A stretch of DNA of 12,420 nt from an uncultured Methylobacillus sp. (GTDB taxonomy: Bacteria; Pseudomonadota; Gammaproteobacteria; Burkholderiales; Methylophilaceae): assembly GCA_946478965.1 (NCBI GenBank), contig CAMLDQ010000059.1:1-12420 (forward strand). Reading direction: 5' to 3'. Shown here piece by piece: positions 1 to 6,271 of the stretch. A program made the position numbers and the translations under genes. The notes under the pieces are model-generated. The model worked only from the letters and a program-made list of their open reading frames with translations. It did not search any database and was not told the DNA's origin. Position 1 is the stretch's first letter, and each line of letters begins with the position of its first letter.

Positions 1-44
1 TTGGCGAGGCGAAGATTGTCTTCGGGGGTAAAGTCGATGTCCAA
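1..44 (-). CDS. PhoH-like ATPase (YbeZ type), N-terminal fragment cut by window edge
   Basis: Only the first 14 codons are inside the window. They read (M)DIDFTPEDNLRLA, which resembles the N-terminus of PhoH/YbeZ-family proteins, where an acidic-DN-RLAN stretch precedes the first conserved block. The start must be the TTG at 44-42: reading backwards in frame, a TGA lies at 59-57 and no ATG or GTG intervenes. The gene begins 4 nt after the miaB stop and shares its strand, and miaB-phoH(ybeZ) is a well-known proteobacterial order, often followed by ybeY. No good Shine-Dalgarno is visible, so translation may be coupled to miaB. The family is a P-loop ATPase linked to RNA or ribosome metabolism, but none of that domain is visible here. 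The call rests on a short match plus context. Confidence 0.6.
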   Translation of the reverse strand, partial: MDIDFTPEDNLRLA

Positions 45-48
45 GGGC

Positions 49-1383
49 TTACCCGGTCACCAGCTCGCCACGCAGGCTATGCGGCAAGGCTTCGGTGATG
101 CGTACGCTGGCAAAGGTGTTGATCCTGTCCGCGGGGGCGTCGAAATTGACGATGCGGTTATTGTCGGTGCGGCCGGCCAGCTGCTTGGCATCTTTCTTGG
201 AATGCCCTTCGATCAGGACGCGCTGTACCGTGCCGACCATCTTCTGGCTGTTTTCGTAACCCATGCGCTCGATGGTGGCCTGTAGCCGTTCCAGGCGGGC
301 CTGCTTGATCTCGGCCGGCGTGTCGTCCGGCAGATAGGAGGCGCCGGTGCCGGGGCGCGGGCTGTAGATGAAACTGAAGCTGTAGTCGAAACCGACATCT
401 TCGATCAGTTTCATGGTGGCTTCGAAATCCGCATCGGTTTCGCCGGGAAAGCCGATGATGAAATCGGATGAGAGGTGCAGGTCGGGTCGCGCGGCGCGCA
501 GCTTGCGGATAATGGATTTGTATTGCAGCGCGGTATAGTTGCGCTTCATCGCCATCAGGATACGGTCGGAGCCGGCTTGTACCGGCAGGTGCAGGTGCGA
601 AACCAGTTTGGGCAGTTTTGCGAAAGCTTCGATCAAGGCCGGGCTCATCTCGTTGGGGTGCGAGGTCGTGTAGCGCAGGCGCTCGATGCCCGGGATCTCG
701 TGCAGGTATTCCAGCAACAACGCGAGGTCGGCGATTTCGCCGTCCACCATCTTGCCGCGGTAGCCGTTTACGTTCTGGCCGAGCAGCGTGAGTTCCTTCA
801 CCCCTTGCTGCGCGAGCTGCGCGGCTTCGGTGAGTACGTCCTCAAACGGGCGCGAGACTTCCTCGCCGCGGGTATACGGCACCACGCAGAACGTACAGTA
901 CTTGCTGCAACCTTCCATGATGGAGAGGAATGCGGTCGCGCCTTCCACACGAGGTGGCGGCAACCGGTCGAATTTTTCGATCTCGGGAAAGCGGATGTCC
1001 ACCTGCGAATGGCCGGAATTGCGTTTCTCGGCAATCAGTTCCGGCAGGCGATGCAGCGTTTGTGGGCCGAACACGATATCCACAAAGGGCGCGCGCTCGA
1101 CGATGGCCTGTCCTTCCTGACTGGCGACGCAGCCGCCAACGCCGATGACGAGGTTCGGGTTTTTCTGCTTCAGTGGGCGAAACTGGCCCAGCTGGCTGAA
1201 CACCTTCTCCTGCGGTTTCTCGCGCACGGAGCAGGTGTTGATCAGGATCAGGTCGGCTTCTTCCGGGTTTTCGGTCTGCTGCATGCCTTCGGTTGCCTGC
1301 ATCAGGTCCACCATGCGTGACGAGTCGTACTCGTTCATCTGGCAGCCGAAAGTCTTGATGAATACTTTTTTTGTCGCGCTCAT
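49..1383 (-). CDS. miaB: tRNA-2-methylthio-N6-dimethylallyladenosine synthase MiaB
   Basis: This is a radical-SAM methylthiotransferase that adds a methylthio group to C2 of i6A37 in tRNAs reading UNN codons, a cytosolic reaction using two 4Fe-4S clusters. The 444-residue product has the full family layout. The N-terminal methylthiotransferase domain carries cluster cysteines Cys14 ([10 protein letters not shown]), Cys51 (NTCSVRE) and Cys85 (GGCVASQEG). The radical-SAM CxxxCxxC is Cys159, Cys163 and Cys166 (GCSKYCTFC), and a TRAM RNA-binding domain spans about 382-440. The open frame extends 34 codons upstream, but the ATG at 1383 ([14 protein letters not shown]) matches the usual family start, and the longer versions would run into the promoter at 1457-1485. 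No strong Shine-Dalgarno precedes 1383. The stop is 4 nt before the phoH-like start, so the two are probably co-transcribed. Confidence 0.97.
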   Translation of the reverse strand: MSATKKVFIKTFGCQMNEYDSSRMVDLMQATEGMQQTENPEEADLILINTCSVREKPQEKVFSQLGQFRPLKQKNPNLVIGVGGCVASQEGQAIVERAPFVDIVFGPQTLHRLPELIAEKRNSGHSQVDIRFPEIEKFDRLPPPRVEGATAFLSIMEGCSKYCTFCVVPYTRGEEVSRPFEDVLTEAAQLAQQGVKELTLLGQNVNGYRGKMVDGEIADLALLLEYLHEIPGIERLRYTTSHPNEMSPALIEAFAKLPKLVSHLHLPVQAGSDRILMAMKRNYTALQYKSIIRKLRAARPDLHLSSDFIIGFPGETDADFEATMKLIEDVGFDYSFSFIYSPRPGTGASYLPDDTPAEIKQARLERLQATIERMGYENSQKMVGTVQRVLIEGHSKKDAKQLAGRTDNNRIVNFDAPADRINTFASVRITEALPHSLRGELVTG

Positions 1384-1456
1384 GGCCGATTCGCCGATCC
1401 GCGCGGGAGGTGGGTGTGTTGCAAAATGTCTCAATAAAACAGTGTTGTAAGTAGTC

Positions 1457-1485
1457 ATTATAGAGTTTGCGAAAAGGAATGGCAA
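1457..1485 (-). promoter_or_regulatory. Predicted sigma70 promoter for miaB-phoH
   Basis: On the minus strand a -35 box TTGCCA (1485-1480, 5 of 6 to TTGACA) is followed by an exact 17-bp spacer and a perfect -10 box TATAAT (1462-1457). Transcription would start near 1450, giving a leader of about 65-70 nt before the miaB ATG at 1383. This is the best promoter match in the window. It is read from sequence only. Confidence 0.75.
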
Positions 1486-1507
1486 CGCGCCACGATACGG
1501 GACGCGT

Positions 1508-1513
1508 TAAAAT
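1508..1513 (+). promoter_or_regulatory. -10-like box immediately upstream of cysG
   Basis: TAAAAT (5 of 6 to TATAAT) ends 6 nt before the cysG ATG at 1520. No convincing -35 lies 16-18 bp upstream, and no Shine-Dalgarno sits at normal spacing from the ATG. If this hexamer is used, the mRNA would begin at or next to the start codon. Weak on its own. Confidence 0.3.
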
Positions 1514-1519
1514 GCCGGA

Positions 1520-2911
1520 ATGGACTATTTCCCTATCTTCATGAATGTGCGTGGCCGCACCAGTCTGGTCATCGGCGGCGGCGAGATCGCCTTGCGCAAA
1601 GTGAGCATGTTGCTCAAGGCGCAGGCGAGCGTGACCGTAGTTGCGCCGGAGCTCTGCCCGGAATTGGCCGCACGGCGCGCGCAAGGCCGCATTACGCATG
1701 TGGCGGCAGGTTTCGAGCCCGCTCAGCTGGAAGGGGCGCAGCTCGTCATCGCCGCAACGGACGACGCGGTCGTCAACCGCGCCGTATCGGCGGCAGCCAG
1801 GGCCCGCAATATTCCGGTCAACGTGGTGGATGCCCCCGAGCTGTGTACCTTTGTCGTGCCTTCGGTAGTGGATCGTTCCCCTATCGTGGTCGCGGTGTCC
1901 AGTGGTGGCAGCGCGCCGGTGCTGGCCCGCATGTTGCGGGCACGGCTGGAGACCTTGATTCCGGCTTCCTATGGGCGCCTGGCGTTGCTGGCCGGAGAGT
2001 TTCGCGACAAGGTCAAGGCACGGTTCGCGGTGTCGCAACAACGCCGCATTTTCTGGGAGAACGTATTCCAAGGGCCGGTTGCCGAGCAGGTTTTTTCCGG
2101 ACAGGAGGCTGCAGCCCGCCAGCAGCTTGACGCCATGCTGGAAGACGCGGCCGAGGTCATGCATCGCGGCGAGGTGTACCTGGTCGGCGCCGGACCGGGC
2201 GATCCGGATCTGCTGACGTTCCGCGCGTTGCGGCTGATGCAGCAGTGCGACGTCGTGTTGTACGACAAACTGGTGAGCGAGCCGGTGATGGAACTGGTTC
2301 GGCGCGATGCGGACCGCGTCTATGTGGGCAAGCAGCGCGATCGCCATACGTTGCCGCAAGAAGACATCAACCAGCTCCTGGTCAGGCTCGCCAAGGAAGG
2401 CAAGCGTGTGCTGCGCCTGAAAGGCGGCGATCCGTTTCTGTTCGGGCGCGGTGGCGAGGAAATCGAGACCCTGGCGGAAAACGGCGTGCCATTCCAGATC
2501 GTGCCCGGCATCACAGCGGCCTGCGGCGTTTCAAGTTATGCCGGCATTCCGCTGACGCATCGCGATTATGCGCAATCCTGCCTTTTTGCGACCGGGCATC
2601 TGCGCGACGGCACAGTGGACCTGGATTGGGAAGCGCTTGCACGCCCCCGGCAGACGATTGCGATCTATATGGGCTTGGTCGGTTTGCCGGAGATTTGTCG
2701 TCAGCTGATTGGCCATGGCTTGCCCGAGACGACACCGGTAGCGGTGGTGCAGCAGGGCACGCTACCCCAGCAGCGTGTCGTGATCGGGACGCTGGCGACC
2801 ATTGCGCAGCAAGTGGAGCAGGTCGAATTGAAAGCCCCTTGCCTGGCGATTGTGGGCGAGGTCGTCAACCTGCACAACAAGCTGGCCTGGTTCGAGCCGC
2901 AGACCCGTTAG
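1520..2911 (+). CDS. cysG: Siroheme synthase CysG (trifunctional)
   Basis: This enzyme makes siroheme from uroporphyrinogen III by SAM-dependent bis-methylation, NAD-dependent dehydrogenation and ferrochelation. Siroheme is the cofactor of sulfite and nitrite reductases. The 463-residue protein (E. coli CysG is 457) has both halves. The N-terminal precorrin-2 dehydrogenase/ferrochelatase part has a Rossmann [11 protein letters not shown] motif (18-27), with Asp104 (NVVDAPE) and Ser128 (AVSSGG) at the positions of the known catalytic and regulatory residues of Salmonella CysG. From about 217 the uroporphyrinogen-III C-methyltransferase follows, with [12 protein letters not shown], Asp249 and Lys271 equivalent to the Asp/Lys catalytic pair, [15 protein letters not shown] (300-314) and VPGITAA. 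The start gives the standard MDxxPIF N-terminus. Its neighbours are not sulfate-reduction genes. Its TAG stop overlaps the envZ stop on the other strand. Confidence 0.97.
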   Translation: MDYFPIFMNVRGRTSLVIGGGEIALRKVSMLLKAQASVTVVAPELCPELAARRAQGRITHVAAGFEPAQLEGAQLVIAATDDAVVNRAVSAAARARNIPVNVVDAPELCTFVVPSVVDRSPIVVAVSSGGSAPVLARMLRARLETLIPASYGRLALLAGEFRDKVKARFAVSQQRRIFWENVFQGPVAEQVFSGQEAAARQQLDAMLEDAAEVMHRGEVYLVGAGPGDPDLLTFRALRLMQQCDVVLYDKLVSEPVMELVRRDADRVYVGKQRDRHTLPQEDINQLLVRLAKEGKRVLRLKGGDPFLFGRGGEEIETLAENGVPFQIVPGITAACGVSSYAGIPLTHRDYAQSCLFATGHLRDGTVDLDWEALARPRQTIAIYMGLVGLPEICRQLIGHGLPETTPVAVVQQGTLPQQRVVIGTLATIAQQVEQVELKAPCLAIVGEVVNLHNKLAWFEPQTR

Positions 2912-4203
2912 CGCGGGAAGGTGATGCGCACTTCCAGCCCGCCGCCGTCCCGGTTGTGGAGGCTGAGCGTGGCGCCATGCAGGCGTGCGATGCGGTTCGC
3001 GATGGCCAGGCCCAATCCGCTGCCGCCCTCCGGCCCACGCGCCGTGTCCAGGCGCTCGAACGGGCGCAGCAGACGTTCCATTTCGCCTTTGGGGATGCCG
3101 GGGCCGCGATCCATGACACTCATGACGACTTGCCCGTGCTGGTTGCGGGTCGCGATTTCTACCTGCGTGGTGGCGTAGGTGTTCGCATTGTCGATGAGGT
3201 TGCCCAACAGACGCTGAACTGCCAGCGGGCGCAGCAGGATCTCCGGCAGCGGTTCGAGATTGAGATAGAGCGCATGGCCGCTGCGCGCGTAGCGGTCGGC
3301 AACCGATTCGATCAGCTCGTTGAGGTTTTCATGCAGGGCTTCTTCGCCTTCGAGGCCGCGCACGAAATCGAGAAACTGGCGGATGATGCCGTCCATGTCC
3401 TCAATATCCTGCACCATGCCGGATTTCAGCGCATCGGATTCGCCCAGCATTTCCACCGCGAGGCGCAGCCGCGCCAACGGTGTGCGCAGGTCATGCGAGA
3501 CGCCTGCGAGCAGCAAGGTGCGTTCTGCATCCAGCCGGTCGAGCGCGTCGGTCATCTCGTTGAAGGTGTGGCTGACGCGCTGCAGCTCCTGAACTCCATA
3601 CTCAGGTAACCGTTCCGCCGGTTCGCCCCGCGCCACTTGGTCGGCAGCCTTGGCGAGAAGATGCAGCGGGCGGTTGATGCGGGCGGCGATAAAGTAGGCC
3701 CCTGTCAGTGACAGCAACAAAGTCAGTGCCGCCCATTCCACCCACTGCCACGGGGCGGGGCGCTCGGTACTGATTTTCGGGATGACCACCCAGAAGTCTT
3801 CGTCGTCGATGGAGAAACTTACCCATAACCCGGGCAAGCCCAGGTGGTTGACGGCAACGACGGTTCCGGCGCCGAGCTGGGTGGAGATCTTTTTCGCAAT
3901 CAGCTGGATCAAAGGGTCATCCGGCAACGGCTCGACGACCTCGAAGATTTCGATCGGGTAAACGCGGACGCCTTCGGTCTGGGAGAGTTCCGTCAGCAGT
4001 TGCAGGCGTTTGCTTTCCTCGGCGGCCAACAGGGCGGCGCGTGTCAGGTTGACCACGCTGACCGCCTGCAAAGCAGCGGCGGAGGCACGAGGTTCGCGCT
4101 CGAAGTACTCGAACAGGTTGAAAGCCGCGTACTGCCCTGCCATTAGCAGCAGGGCAATCAACAGCATGGTCTGAGCCAGCAGGGTGCGCGGCATCAGGTT
4201 CAT
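2908..4203 (-). CDS. envZ: EnvZ-type sensor histidine kinase
   Basis: This is an inner-membrane sensor kinase/phosphatase for the adjacent OmpR. The 431-residue protein has a first membrane segment at about 8-30, a periplasmic region at about 31-152, a second membrane segment at about 155-175, then a HAMP linker. The H-box [17 protein letters not shown] places the phosphorylated His at 237. The ATPase part has an N-box with Asn335 and Asn339 ([11 protein letters not shown]), a G1 box DRGPGI (365-370) and a G2 box GSGLGLA (394-400). H-box spelling and overall layout are those of EnvZ (RisS in Bordetella). The ATG overlaps the ompR stop as ATGA, so translation is probably coupled. The signal sensed cannot be read from the sequence; the periplasmic domain has no motif I recognise. 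The 3' end overlaps the end of cysG by 4 bp. Confidence 0.93.
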   Translation of the reverse strand: MNLMPRTLLAQTMLLIALLLMAGQYAAFNLFEYFEREPRASAAALQAVSVVNLTRAALLAAEESKRLQLLTELSQTEGVRVYPIEIFEVVEPLPDDPLIQLIAKKISTQLGAGTVVAVNHLGLPGLWVSFSIDDEDFWVVIPKISTERPAPWQWVEWAALTLLLSLTGAYFIAARINRPLHLLAKAADQVARGEPAERLPEYGVQELQRVSHTFNEMTDALDRLDAERTLLLAGVSHDLRTPLARLRLAVEMLGESDALKSGMVQDIEDMDGIIRQFLDFVRGLEGEEALHENLNELIESVADRYARSGHALYLNLEPLPEILLRPLAVQRLLGNLIDNANTYATTQVEIATRNQHGQVVMSVMDRGPGIPKGEMERLLRPFERLDTARGPEGGSGLGLAIANRIARLHGATLSLHNRDGGGLEVRITFPR

Positions 4204-4919
4204 GAAGCGGTATTCTCGCCATCCGGGACAAATACATAGCCGAAGCCCCAGACCGTCTGGATGAAGCGCGGCTGGGCCGGGTCATTCTCGATCAGCTTGC
4301 GCAGGCGCGACACCTGCACATCCACGCTGCGGTCGAAAGCATCCATTTCGCGTCCGCGTGCGAGTTCCATCAGCCTGTCGCGCGAAAGCGGCTGGCGTGG
4401 ATGGGCTGCCAGCACATTCAGCAGGGCGAACTCGCCGCTGGTCATCGATACCGGCGTGCCGTTGCGCAGGAGACTGCGGGCGGAGGGGTCGAATACGAAT
4501 TCGCCGAAAGTGATGGCGGCCGGTTCTTCTGGCCCAGGGGCGGCGTGGCGTGGCGCCTGTCGGCGCAATACGGCATTGATGCGCGCGAGCAGCTCGCGCG
4601 GATTGAACGGCTTGGGCAGATAATCGTCCGCGCCCATTTCGAGGCCGACGATACGGTCGACCTCATCCCCGCGCGCGGTAAGCATGATTACCGGCGTGGT
4701 GTTGCCACTACCGCGCAGGCTGCGGCAAATTGTCAAACCGTCCTCGCCTGGAAGCATCAAATCGAGTACTATGAGGTCGAATTGCCTGTTGGACAGTATT
4801 GTTTCCATGCTTTTGCCGTCGCGGGCGGCTTGCACCTCGAACCCTTGTTCGGTGAGGTAACGCATGAGCAGGTCGCGCAGGCGTTGATCATCGTCCACGA
4901 TGAGGATGTGTTTTTGCAT
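4200..4919 (-). CDS. ompR: OmpR-family response regulator
   Basis: This is a cytoplasmic DNA-binding response regulator, the likely partner of the EnvZ-type kinase encoded directly downstream. At 239 residues it equals E. coli OmpR in length. The receiver domain has the acidic pair Asp9-Asp11, phospho-acceptor Asp53 (VLDLMLPGEDG), Thr81 and Lys103 (PKPFNPRELLARI). The C-terminal winged helix runs from about 135 to 232, with LTxxEF-like MTSGEFALLNVL, PLSRDRLMELARGRE and VWGFGYVFVPDG, all strongly OmpR-like (RisA in Bordetella). There is no Shine-Dalgarno before the ATG at 4919. Instead a -10-like TAACAT ends 6 nt upstream, and tandem OmpR-type boxes lie further up at 4971-5010, suggesting autoregulation. 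Orthology to OmpR is well supported; the target genes are unknown. Confidence 0.95.
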   Translation of the reverse strand: MQKHILIVDDDQRLRDLLMRYLTEQGFEVQAARDGKSMETILSNRQFDLIVLDLMLPGEDGLTICRSLRGSGNTTPVIMLTARGDEVDRIVGLEMGADDYLPKPFNPRELLARINAVLRRQAPRHAAPGPEEPAAITFGEFVFDPSARSLLRNGTPVSMTSGEFALLNVLAAHPRQPLSRDRLMELARGREMDAFDRSVDVQVSRLRKLIENDPAQPRFIQTVWGFGYVFVPDGENTAS

Positions 4920-4925
4920 GCGTGT

Positions 4926-4931
4926 ATGTTA
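4926..4931 (-). promoter_or_regulatory. -10-like box immediately upstream of ompR
   Basis: On the minus strand TAACAT (4931-4926) ends 6 nt before the ompR ATG (4919). No TTGACA-like box sits at 16-18 bp, which would be normal for a promoter activated by a response regulator bound upstream. Transcription from it would start at or beside the ATG, which has no Shine-Dalgarno. Confidence 0.35.
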
Positions 4932-4970
4932 GCGCCGAATGACTTCCGAAGCACCGAGTTGGTCACGAAA

Positions 4971-5010
4971 CTGTTGCAATGCTGTCATCTTGTTACAAAC
5001 TGTTACAAAT
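4971..5010 (-). promoter_or_regulatory. Candidate OmpR operator: tandem 10-bp direct repeats
   Basis: Read on the plus strand, two adjacent 10-mers TGTTACAAAC (4991-5000) and TGTTACAAAT (5001-5010) are identical at 9 of 10 positions, and a related CTGTTGCAAT lies at 4971-4980. In the ompR direction they read ATTTGTAACA-GTTTGTAACA and ATTGCAACAG. OmpR/PhoB-family regulators bind as tandem dimers to two direct half-sites of about 10 bp, and the TTGTAACA core resembles the enterobacterial OmpR consensus. The boxes lie 52-91 bp upstream of the ompR start codon, a suitable place for autoregulation. Confidence 0.6.
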
Positions 5011-5027
5011 TTCCCGCTCGCGGAAAT
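5009..5027. repeat. Imperfect palindrome beside the OmpR boxes
   Basis: ATTTCC (5009-5014) and GGAAAT (5022-5027) form a 6-bp inverted repeat around a 7-nt centre. An alternative pairing is CCGC (5014-5017) with GCGG (5020-5023). The repeat directly abuts the 10-bp direct repeats and could be a further protein-binding site. Function unknown. Confidence 0.35.
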
Positions 5028-5147
5028 ATCCTCGTTACATCCCGACGGTATTCTACTCATGCCTTGATCTCCACAAGGTCTCCGTAGTAAAAAAGAGTTG
5101 TTCGTTCCCATCTGGAGCGATGACGAGAAATGCTGCTGTTGCGCATG

Positions 5148-5182
5148 TTCGGGCGGCGAGGTTGTGCCCCTCTCCGCCCGAA
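5148..5182. repeat. Strong inverted repeat (hairpin) upstream of the EF-hand gene
   Basis: TTCGGGCGG (5148-5156) pairs perfectly with CCGCCCGAA (5174-5182). After one mismatch (C5157/T5173) the stem continues with GAGG (5158-5161) and CCTC (5169-5172), closing a 7-nt loop. Neither side is followed by a T-run on either strand, so it does not look like an intrinsic terminator. It ends just upstream of the probable -35 region of the EF-hand gene and could be an operator or an RNA structure. Confidence 0.55.
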
Positions 5183-5186
5183 TGTA

Positions 5187-5214
5187 TTTCCAACCTGGCA
5201 AGTAGCTATATAAT
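5187..5214 (+). promoter_or_regulatory. Predicted promoter of the EF-hand gene
   Basis: A perfect TATAAT lies at 5209-5214, with TTTCCA (4 of 6 to TTGACA) at 5187-5192 and a 16-bp spacer. Transcription would start at about 5221-5223, right at the ATG (5224), leaving almost no leader. Either the mRNA is leaderless or nearly so, or the TATAAT is not the functional box. Confidence 0.45.
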
Positions 5215-5223
5215 AAAGACTGC

Positions 5224-5703
5224 ATGAAAAAACCGTCCCTGCTGGCGTGTCTTATCTTACTGTTCTTTACCCGTCCTGCGTTGACGGAGCCTACCGGTTC
5301 GGCGCAATCTCCCTCTGCCGAATCACAATCCGAAGAGAAGCAACGTACCGATGAACGGCTCGGTATCGAGTCCCGACGTCGACTGCGCGACGAATTGAAC
5401 GTTTACTCCCGCAAGGTCTATCCGGATCAGGAAGTCGAAGAACGACGCCGTATGATGCTTGACCGCATGGAAGAGCGCCTCAATAGTGCGGACAAAAACG
5501 GTATCGGTTCAATTACCCGCAGCGAGGCGCAACTGCGCATGCCACGTCTGGCGCGGCAATTTGATCAGATCGATACCAACGGTGACAACGTGATCACACG
5601 GGAAGAGCTGCAGGCTGCGCGTGAGCGTGCGGCGCAGGAAAAACGCGAAACCGCACGCGCCGACAACCCGGTCGGCGTGGAAAAGCCGATCAAGGCGCAG
5701 TAG
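5224..5703 (+). CDS. Exported EF-hand calcium-binding protein
   Basis: A 159-residue protein with a clear N-terminal export signal: KK at 2-3, a hydrophobic run at about 5-16, and a probable cleavage site near 20-22. A charged, helix-prone, low-complexity segment rich in Glu, Arg and Ser follows. Two EF-hand loops come next. The first spans 90-101 (DKNGIGSITRSE) and has Ile at ligand position 5, so it may bind calcium weakly. The second spans 117-128 (DTNGDNVITREE) and is canonical, with Asp117, Asn119, Asp121, Thr125 and Glu128. The tail is charged, with no anchor. It is probably periplasmic and binds Ca2+; its role is unknown. It is divergent from ompR across a 304-bp control region and convergent with the dehydratase gene. 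No Shine-Dalgarno is obvious. The start is fixed by the signal peptide. Confidence 0.85.
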   Translation: MKKPSLLACLILLFFTRPALTEPTGSAQSPSAESQSEEKQRTDERLGIESRRRLRDELNVYSRKVYPDQEVEERRRMMLDRMEERLNSADKNGIGSITRSEAQLRMPRLARQFDQIDTNGDNVITREELQAARERAAQEKRETARADNPVGVEKPIKAQ

Positions 5704-5752
5704 CTTTTCCCTGAACAATGACTTGCGCCGGCAATTCATAGCTTGCCCGGGC

Positions 5753-6115
5753 TCACGCGGCCTTGCGCAGCTCCCGTTTGGCGGCCAACTCGTTTACCTT
5801 GGCGGCCATGATGAAATCGTTCTCGTGCAAGCCATTGCTCTTGTGGGTCTGGAATACGATCCTGCAATAGCCCCAGCCCATGGAGATGTCGGGGGGGTGA
5901 CTTTCCTTCTCGCACAGTTTCCCGACGTCGCGTGCGAAATCCATCGCCTCGACAAAATTCCTGTGCCGGAACGTGCGTTTCAGTTGGGCTCCCTCCTCCA
6001 GCAGTTCCCAGCCGGGCACGCTCGGCAAAAAAGCTTCTGCCTGTTCCCGCGTAAAAGGCGGGATGCCGCCTTGGCAAGGCGTGCATTTTTTCGCTGTTAA
6101 TTGGGCGTCCATCAT
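5753..6115 (-). CDS. phhB: Pterin-4a-carbinolamine dehydratase family protein
   Basis: This family dehydrates 4a-hydroxytetrahydropterin, regenerating the pterin cofactor of phenylalanine hydroxylase. Bacterial members often lie away from phhA and may serve other pterin chemistry; no phhA is seen here. The 120-residue protein shows the family fold, with GWELLEEGAQLKRTFRHRNF, then the active-site block from Glu69 to Asp100, including WGYCRIVFQTHK and GLHENDFIMAAKVNEL. His91 matches the second catalytic His. The usual His-His-Pro is His73-Pro74-Pro75 here, so the middle residue is changed. The N-terminal CTPCQGG (11-17) is common in longer bacterial members. An AGGAG (6127-6123) sits 7 nt before the ATG at 6115; a second ATG follows at once. 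The gene converges with the EF-hand gene across 49 bp. Confidence 0.9.
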   Translation of the reverse strand: MMDAQLTAKKCTPCQGGIPPFTREQAEAFLPSVPGWELLEEGAQLKRTFRHRNFVEAMDFARDVGKLCEKESHPPDISMGWGYCRIVFQTHKSNGLHENDFIMAAKVNELAAKRELRKAA

Positions 6116-6142
6116 GATGTTGCTCCTGTGTGGCGGTCACTC

Positions 6143-6168
6143 CCCGAAATCGGGTCCTCGGTTTCGAG
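6143..6168. repeat. Two adjacent short palindromes upstream of phhB and sufR
   Basis: CCCGA-AA-TCGGG (6143-6154) is followed 2 nt later by CTCG-GTTT-CGAG (6157-6168). If transcribed in the phhB leader they would form two small tandem hairpins between the promoter region and the phhB ribosome binding site. As DNA they could be regulator sites shared by the divergent genes. No known operator is recognised. Confidence 0.4.
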
Positions 6169-6176
6169 CCTGATCC

Positions 6177-6190
6177 TTTTATAAATAAGA
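6177..6190. promoter_or_regulatory. AT-rich box, possible -10 for sufR and/or phhB
   Basis: The only AT-rich run between the divergent genes contains TATAAA (6180-6185) on the plus strand and TATTTA on the minus strand. It could serve the sufR operon, giving a leader of about 80 nt, and phhB as well. No good -35 is found at 16-18 bp on the plus strand. Low certainty. Confidence 0.35.
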
Positions 6191-6237
6191 CCTGCCCACG
6201 GCACGCGGGTTCGTCCGTAGCGCCGGAACCAATGCGT

Positions 6238-6268
6238 ACTGAATCAGTCCTAGTTTTAAGGAGGACTG
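6238..6268 (+). promoter_or_regulatory. Overlapping inverted repeats at the sufR ribosome binding site
   Basis: ACTGA-A-TCAGT (6238-6248) is a compact palindrome of the kind a dimeric Rrf2 regulator could bind. Overlapping it, CAGTCCT (6245-6251) pairs perfectly with AGGACTG (6262-6268) around a 10-nt loop. The 3' arm and loop contain the sufR Shine-Dalgarno AAGGAGG (6258-6264). In RNA the 7-bp stem would partly hide the ribosome binding site. The two pairings are mutually exclusive because they share CAGT. Confidence 0.45.
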
Positions 6269-6271
6269 CCC

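Larger units (their letters stand above)
4920..5223. other. Gene-free divergent control region between ompR and the EF-hand gene
   Basis: About 300 bp with no credible gene. One open frame on the plus strand (4979-5227) has no ribosome binding site, no recognisable protein features, and runs into the EF-hand start, so I reject it. The region holds the OmpR-type boxes (4971-5010), an imperfect palindrome next to them (5009-5027), a long hairpin (5148-5182) and a TATAAT box (5209-5214). Much of it is more AT-rich than the genes on either side. Confidence 0.7.

Noticed and set aside
475..1320. Long plus-strand open frame (281 codons) opposite miaB
   Set aside because: It lies entirely antisense to a well-identified gene, has no family motifs or ribosome binding site, and is the expected by-product of GC-rich codon usage.
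842..2359. Long minus-strand open frame (505 codons) spanning miaB and the opposite strand of cysG
   Set aside because: It crosses the miaB promoter and two real genes and is low in recognisable features. It is a shadow frame.
2245..3609. Long plus-strand open frame (454 codons) across the end of cysG and antisense to envZ
   Set aside because: Both underlying genes are intact with full catalytic motifs. The frame is an out-of-phase artefact.
4979..5227. 82-codon open frame in the ompR/EF-hand control region
   Set aside because: No ribosome binding site and no protein-like features; it overlaps the hairpin, the promoter and the EF-hand start codon.
5704..5752. Possible bidirectional terminator between the convergent EF-hand and phhB genes (GCCCGGGC at 5745-5752)
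   Set aside because: The palindrome has no loop and no T-run on either strand. It could pair differently in RNA, but I cannot support a terminator.
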